DNA of 8,199 nucleotides from Candidatus Dadabacteria bacterium UBA2774 (GTDB lineage: Bacteria > Desulfobacterota_D > UBA1144 > Nemesobacterales > UBA2774), in assembly GCA_002352485.1 (NCBI GenBank), contig DEIM01000169.1, positions 1 through 8,199 on the forward strand. Direction: 5' to 3'. Numbering within the stretch: the stretch's first letter is position 1; every line of letters starts with the position of its first letter. The notes beneath the pieces are model-generated. The model saw only the letters and a list, made by a program, of their open reading frames with translations, had not been told where the DNA came from and did no database searches. The translations under genes were made by a program, and so were the position numbers. Shown here one piece after another: positions 6,422 to 8,199 of this stretch.

Positions 6422-7402
6422 CTAGTTTTTTCTTTCTGCTACAAAATCAGCAAGTTTACTGAGTGAGTTTTTATAGATGTTTTCAGGTACGGGAGAGAGA
6501 GACTCCCTGGCTTTTTGTATATAGTCTTTGGCTATCACCTTGGTCTTTTCCACCCCTTTGTAGCGCTCCACTATATCTCTTATGAAGTCAAGCTCATCGT
6601 CCTCAAAGTCTTCACGAACGAGTATGTCGTTCACCTTAGTTTTCTCGGGCGCAGAGGCCTCTTCAAGGGAATAAAACAGCGGAAGCGTCATCTTGCCCTC
6701 CACCAGGTCCTGCCCCACCCCTTTCCCGAACTCCTCTTCGCTTGAGGAGTAATCGAGCGCGTCGTCGATGAGCTGAAAAGCTATGCCAATATTAAGCCCG
6801 TACTGCCCTACCGAGTGCTTTAAGGAGTCTTCTGCGCCGGCTAATATGGCGCCAACAGTGCCGCAGCTCTCAATGAGTGATGCCGTCTTGTTCTCAATTA
6901 TCCCAAAGCATATATCCTCAGACACCTCGACCATGCTATTTGCGCTCATTACCTCCAGCACCTGCCCTTCGGCCAGCTTTGCCGCAGCATCGGTAACGGC
7001 TTTTATGAGCTCCAGGTTGCCGCAGGACTGTATTAGCCCAAGCGCGCGCGCCAGCATAAAGTCACCGACGAGCACAGTTGCTTTATTCCCCCACACGACG
7101 TTAGATGCGGTCTTGCCTCGCCTCAGCTTCGCCTCGTCCACAACGTCGTCGTGAAGCAGCGTGGCAGTATGTATCAGCTCAAGCGCAGCGGCAGAGTAAA
7201 TCCTCTCTTTACCTTCCAGGTTGCCGCAAGCACCGCTTATGAGCAATAGCACCGATGGACGGAGCCTCTTGCCCCCGCTTCCAAGCAGATATTTAGAAAT
7301 TTCGTACACCAGCGGCACAGGGGACTGGATCGAGCTCTCAAGCTCTGCCTCCACTTCCTCTAAGTCCGGCGCTACAACGGAAAGAATTTCGGAAAAACCC
7401 AT
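6422..7402 (-). CDS. ispB: Long-chain trans-polyprenyl diphosphate synthase (octaprenyl/heptaprenyl type)
   Basis: The enzyme adds isopentenyl diphosphate units to an allylic primer to build the side chain of a respiratory quinone. With the ATG at 7402 it is 326 residues, close to E. coli IspB. Visible motifs are GGKRLRP (43-49), the first Asp-rich motif DDVVD (85-89) followed by RRG (94-96), the conserved Lys172 in ENKTASL, the second Asp-rich motif DDALD (213-217), and GQDLVEGKMTLP (230-241). The residue five before the first Asp motif is Ala, the small residue typical of long-chain synthases, so a short C15/C20 product is less likely. The frame is open to a TTG at 7441, but its 13 extra residues do not resemble the family and that TTG looks like part of a -35 box. 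I therefore chose the ATG; GTG 7405 is also possible. No clear ribosome site precedes it. Exact chain length is unknown. Confidence 0.93.
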   Translation of the reverse strand: MGFSEILSVVAPDLEEVEAELESSIQSPVPLVYEISKYLLGSGGKRLRPSVLLLISGACGNLEGKERIYSAAALELIHTATLLHDDVVDEAKLRRGKTASNVVWGNKATVLVGDFMLARALGLIQSCGNLELIKAVTDAAAKLAEGQVLEVMSANSMVEVSEDICFGIIENKTASLIESCGTVGAILAGAEDSLKHSVGQYGLNIGIAFQLIDDALDYSSSEEEFGKGVGQDLVEGKMTLPLFYSLEEASAPEKTKVNDILVREDFEDDELDFIRDIVERYKGVEKTKVIAKDYIQKARESLSPVPENIYKNSLSKLADFVAERKN

Positions 7403-7412
7403 CACGGTTTTT

Positions 7413-7441
7413 AAGTTATCTGAACACTTTACATAAGTCAA
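7413..7441 (-). promoter_or_regulatory. Candidate promoter for the prenyl synthase gene
   Basis: On the minus strand TTGACT (7441-7436) is followed after 17 nt by TAACTT (7418-7413). The -35 matches consensus at five of six bases; the -10 is weak (three of six). Transcription would start near 7406, only a few nt before ATG 7402, giving an almost leaderless message. That agrees with the absence of a Shine-Dalgarno sequence. Confidence 0.35.
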
Positions 7442-7463
7442 AATACCGGGCTCTCAGGGTATT
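7442..7463. repeat. 6-bp inverted repeat upstream of the prenyl synthase promoter
   Basis: AATACC (7442-7447) and GGTATT (7458-7463) are inverted copies with a 10-nt spacer. The repeat abuts the candidate -35 box. On the minus strand it is followed by only a short T stretch (TTTT counting the arm), so it is at best a weak terminator for the DUF2130 gene or a regulator site. The rest of the 7442-7542 gap shows nothing I can support. Confidence 0.25.
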
Positions 7464-7542
7464 AAGTGGAAATTCAGGGCGAAGTTACCAAGAGGATTGG
7501 GCGTGCGAGCTGCCCCAAGGTTAAATAAATTGAAGTTTTTTA

Positions 7543-8199
7543 TTAAAACAGCTCGTCAGGCTCTTTTTCTATACCATTACTGTCACTGTCCTCTTGATCA
7601 TGCGTAGGCAGCTCCAGAGCCGTAATAGTGCCTATTGAGTTGCCCGCGATCCCCTTAATGGAGCTGAACATCAGGTTAAGGTTTGTGAGCACTTTTTGGT
7701 TTTGCTTCTCTCTTTTCTTCCAAAGCCCCTCCATTGCCCGTCTTTCCTTGTCCAGATCGTTCTCCATGTCAATAAACGCGTCCGCAATGTCCTTTATGTG
7801 GTTTTTAAACTCGTCACTGGTGAGAAAATCATACATGAGACTCATCTTGTCCCCTTTACCCTCCTGCGAGACAAGTGCGTCGCTTACCCGGACGATGGAT
7901 TCCCGGAGCACCTGGCTGAGACTCCTGAACTCCCGTAGGCTGCATATCCATATACCGTCGATCTGGCCCATAATATCCATCCCGCTCGGCATGGTTTCGG
8001 TAACTATAACGCCGATTGAGGCTTTCATCGCCCTCATATCGCTCTTTAGCTTATCTATCCACGAGCTTTGAAAGGCCTTGGTTCTTTTACTCTCATAATA
8101 TATTGACCCGCAGTTCTGGCTGTACTGGGTGTTAATTATCTGAAGGCAGTCGGCTCCCTTTTTGCCCTTTTTTACCTCTTCGATCCTATCCAGGGGAAA
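7543..8199 (-). CDS. DUF2130 (COG4487) family protein, 5' end beyond the window
   Basis: 218 C-terminal residues are visible, read in frame from the window edge at 8199; the apparent ATG at 8037 is internal because conserved family sequence continues upstream of it. Family stretches, numbered from the window edge, are FPLDRIEEVKKG (1-12), the block with CGSIYYESKRTKAF (30-43), WIDKLKSDMRAMKAS (47-61), GQIDGIWIC (78-86) and the end block SIKGIAGNSIG (180-190). A charged, probably helical region (about 140-172) separates the last two. The chain ends in an acidic tail of about 25 residues. DUF2130 proteins are usually about twice this length, with a coiled-coil N-terminal half, which would lie outside the window. 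The biochemical role is not established. The D...E-x-K arrangement (Asp4 or Asp17, then Glu37-Ser-Lys39) resembles a PD-(D/E)XK nuclease core, but that is inference. It precedes the prenyl synthase gene on the same strand by about 140 bp. Confidence 0.88.
   Translation of the reverse strand, partial: FPLDRIEEVKKGKKGADCLQIINTQYSQNCGSIYYESKRTKAFQSSWIDKLKSDMRAMKASIGVIVTETMPSGMDIMGQIDGIWICSLREFRSLSQVLRESIVRVSDALVSQEGKGDKMSLMYDFLTSDEFKNHIKDIADAFIDMENDLDKERRAMEGLWKKREKQNQKVLTNLNLMFSSIKGIAGNSIGTITALELPTHDQEDSDSNGIEKEPDELF

Noticed and set aside
7495..7542. TTGGG/CCCAA stem followed by TTTTTT as a terminator
   Set aside because: The stem is only 5 bp with a long loop, and the T-run is about 20 nt beyond it on the plus strand, where no gene ends. 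On the minus strand no T-run follows.
7543..8037. DUF2130 gene starting at the ATG at 8037
   Set aside because: The frame is open to the window edge, and the 54 upstream residues contain conserved family sequence, so this Met is internal.

Overview
The window is a chromosomal stretch from a Gram-negative-type bacterium. Two secreted proteins lie on the left, one ending in an intact IPTL-CTERM sorting signal. The rest is metabolic and housekeeping genes: an adenosylcobalamin-dependent methylmalonyl-CoA mutase pair, a RimI-type acetyltransferase, a long-chain polyprenyl diphosphate synthase and a DUF2130 protein. IPTL-CTERM signals and two-subunit mutases are scattered over several phyla. I cannot name the organism from this window; a Desulfobacterota or Dadabacteria-like lineage is a weak guess. 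No RNA genes, insertion sequences, CRISPR arrays or phage genes were seen.

Region by region: (1) Positions 1-1667, minus strand, hold two tandem paralogous genes. Both encode a signal peptide, an almost identical N-terminal block and a series of degenerate 23-28-residue repeats that look like a beta-solenoid. The upstream copy (636-1667) is complete. The downstream copy (from 546 leftward) runs off the window edge. (2) Positions 1668-1839 form a divergent AT-rich promoter region with a 14-bp perfect palindrome just before the mutase operon. (3) Positions 1840-5855, plus strand, are mutA and mutB, overlapping by the 4-bp ATGA. A stem-loop follows mutB. (4) rimI (5942-6394, plus) faces a polyprenyl diphosphate synthase gene (6422-7402, minus), with only 27 bp between their stop codons. 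(5) The 3' half of a DUF2130 gene (7543-8199, minus) enters from the right edge.

How the genes work together: MutA and MutB form the heterodimer that interconverts (R)-methylmalonyl-CoA and succinyl-CoA, for propionate breakdown or the reverse. The usual partners (MeaB-type GTPase chaperone, epimerase, propionyl-CoA carboxylase) are not in the window. RimI, the prenyl synthase and the DUF2130 protein look like independent transcription units with no functional link to the mutase. The least ordinary part is the solenoid gene pair, a small family of cell-surface or exported repeat proteins of unknown function.
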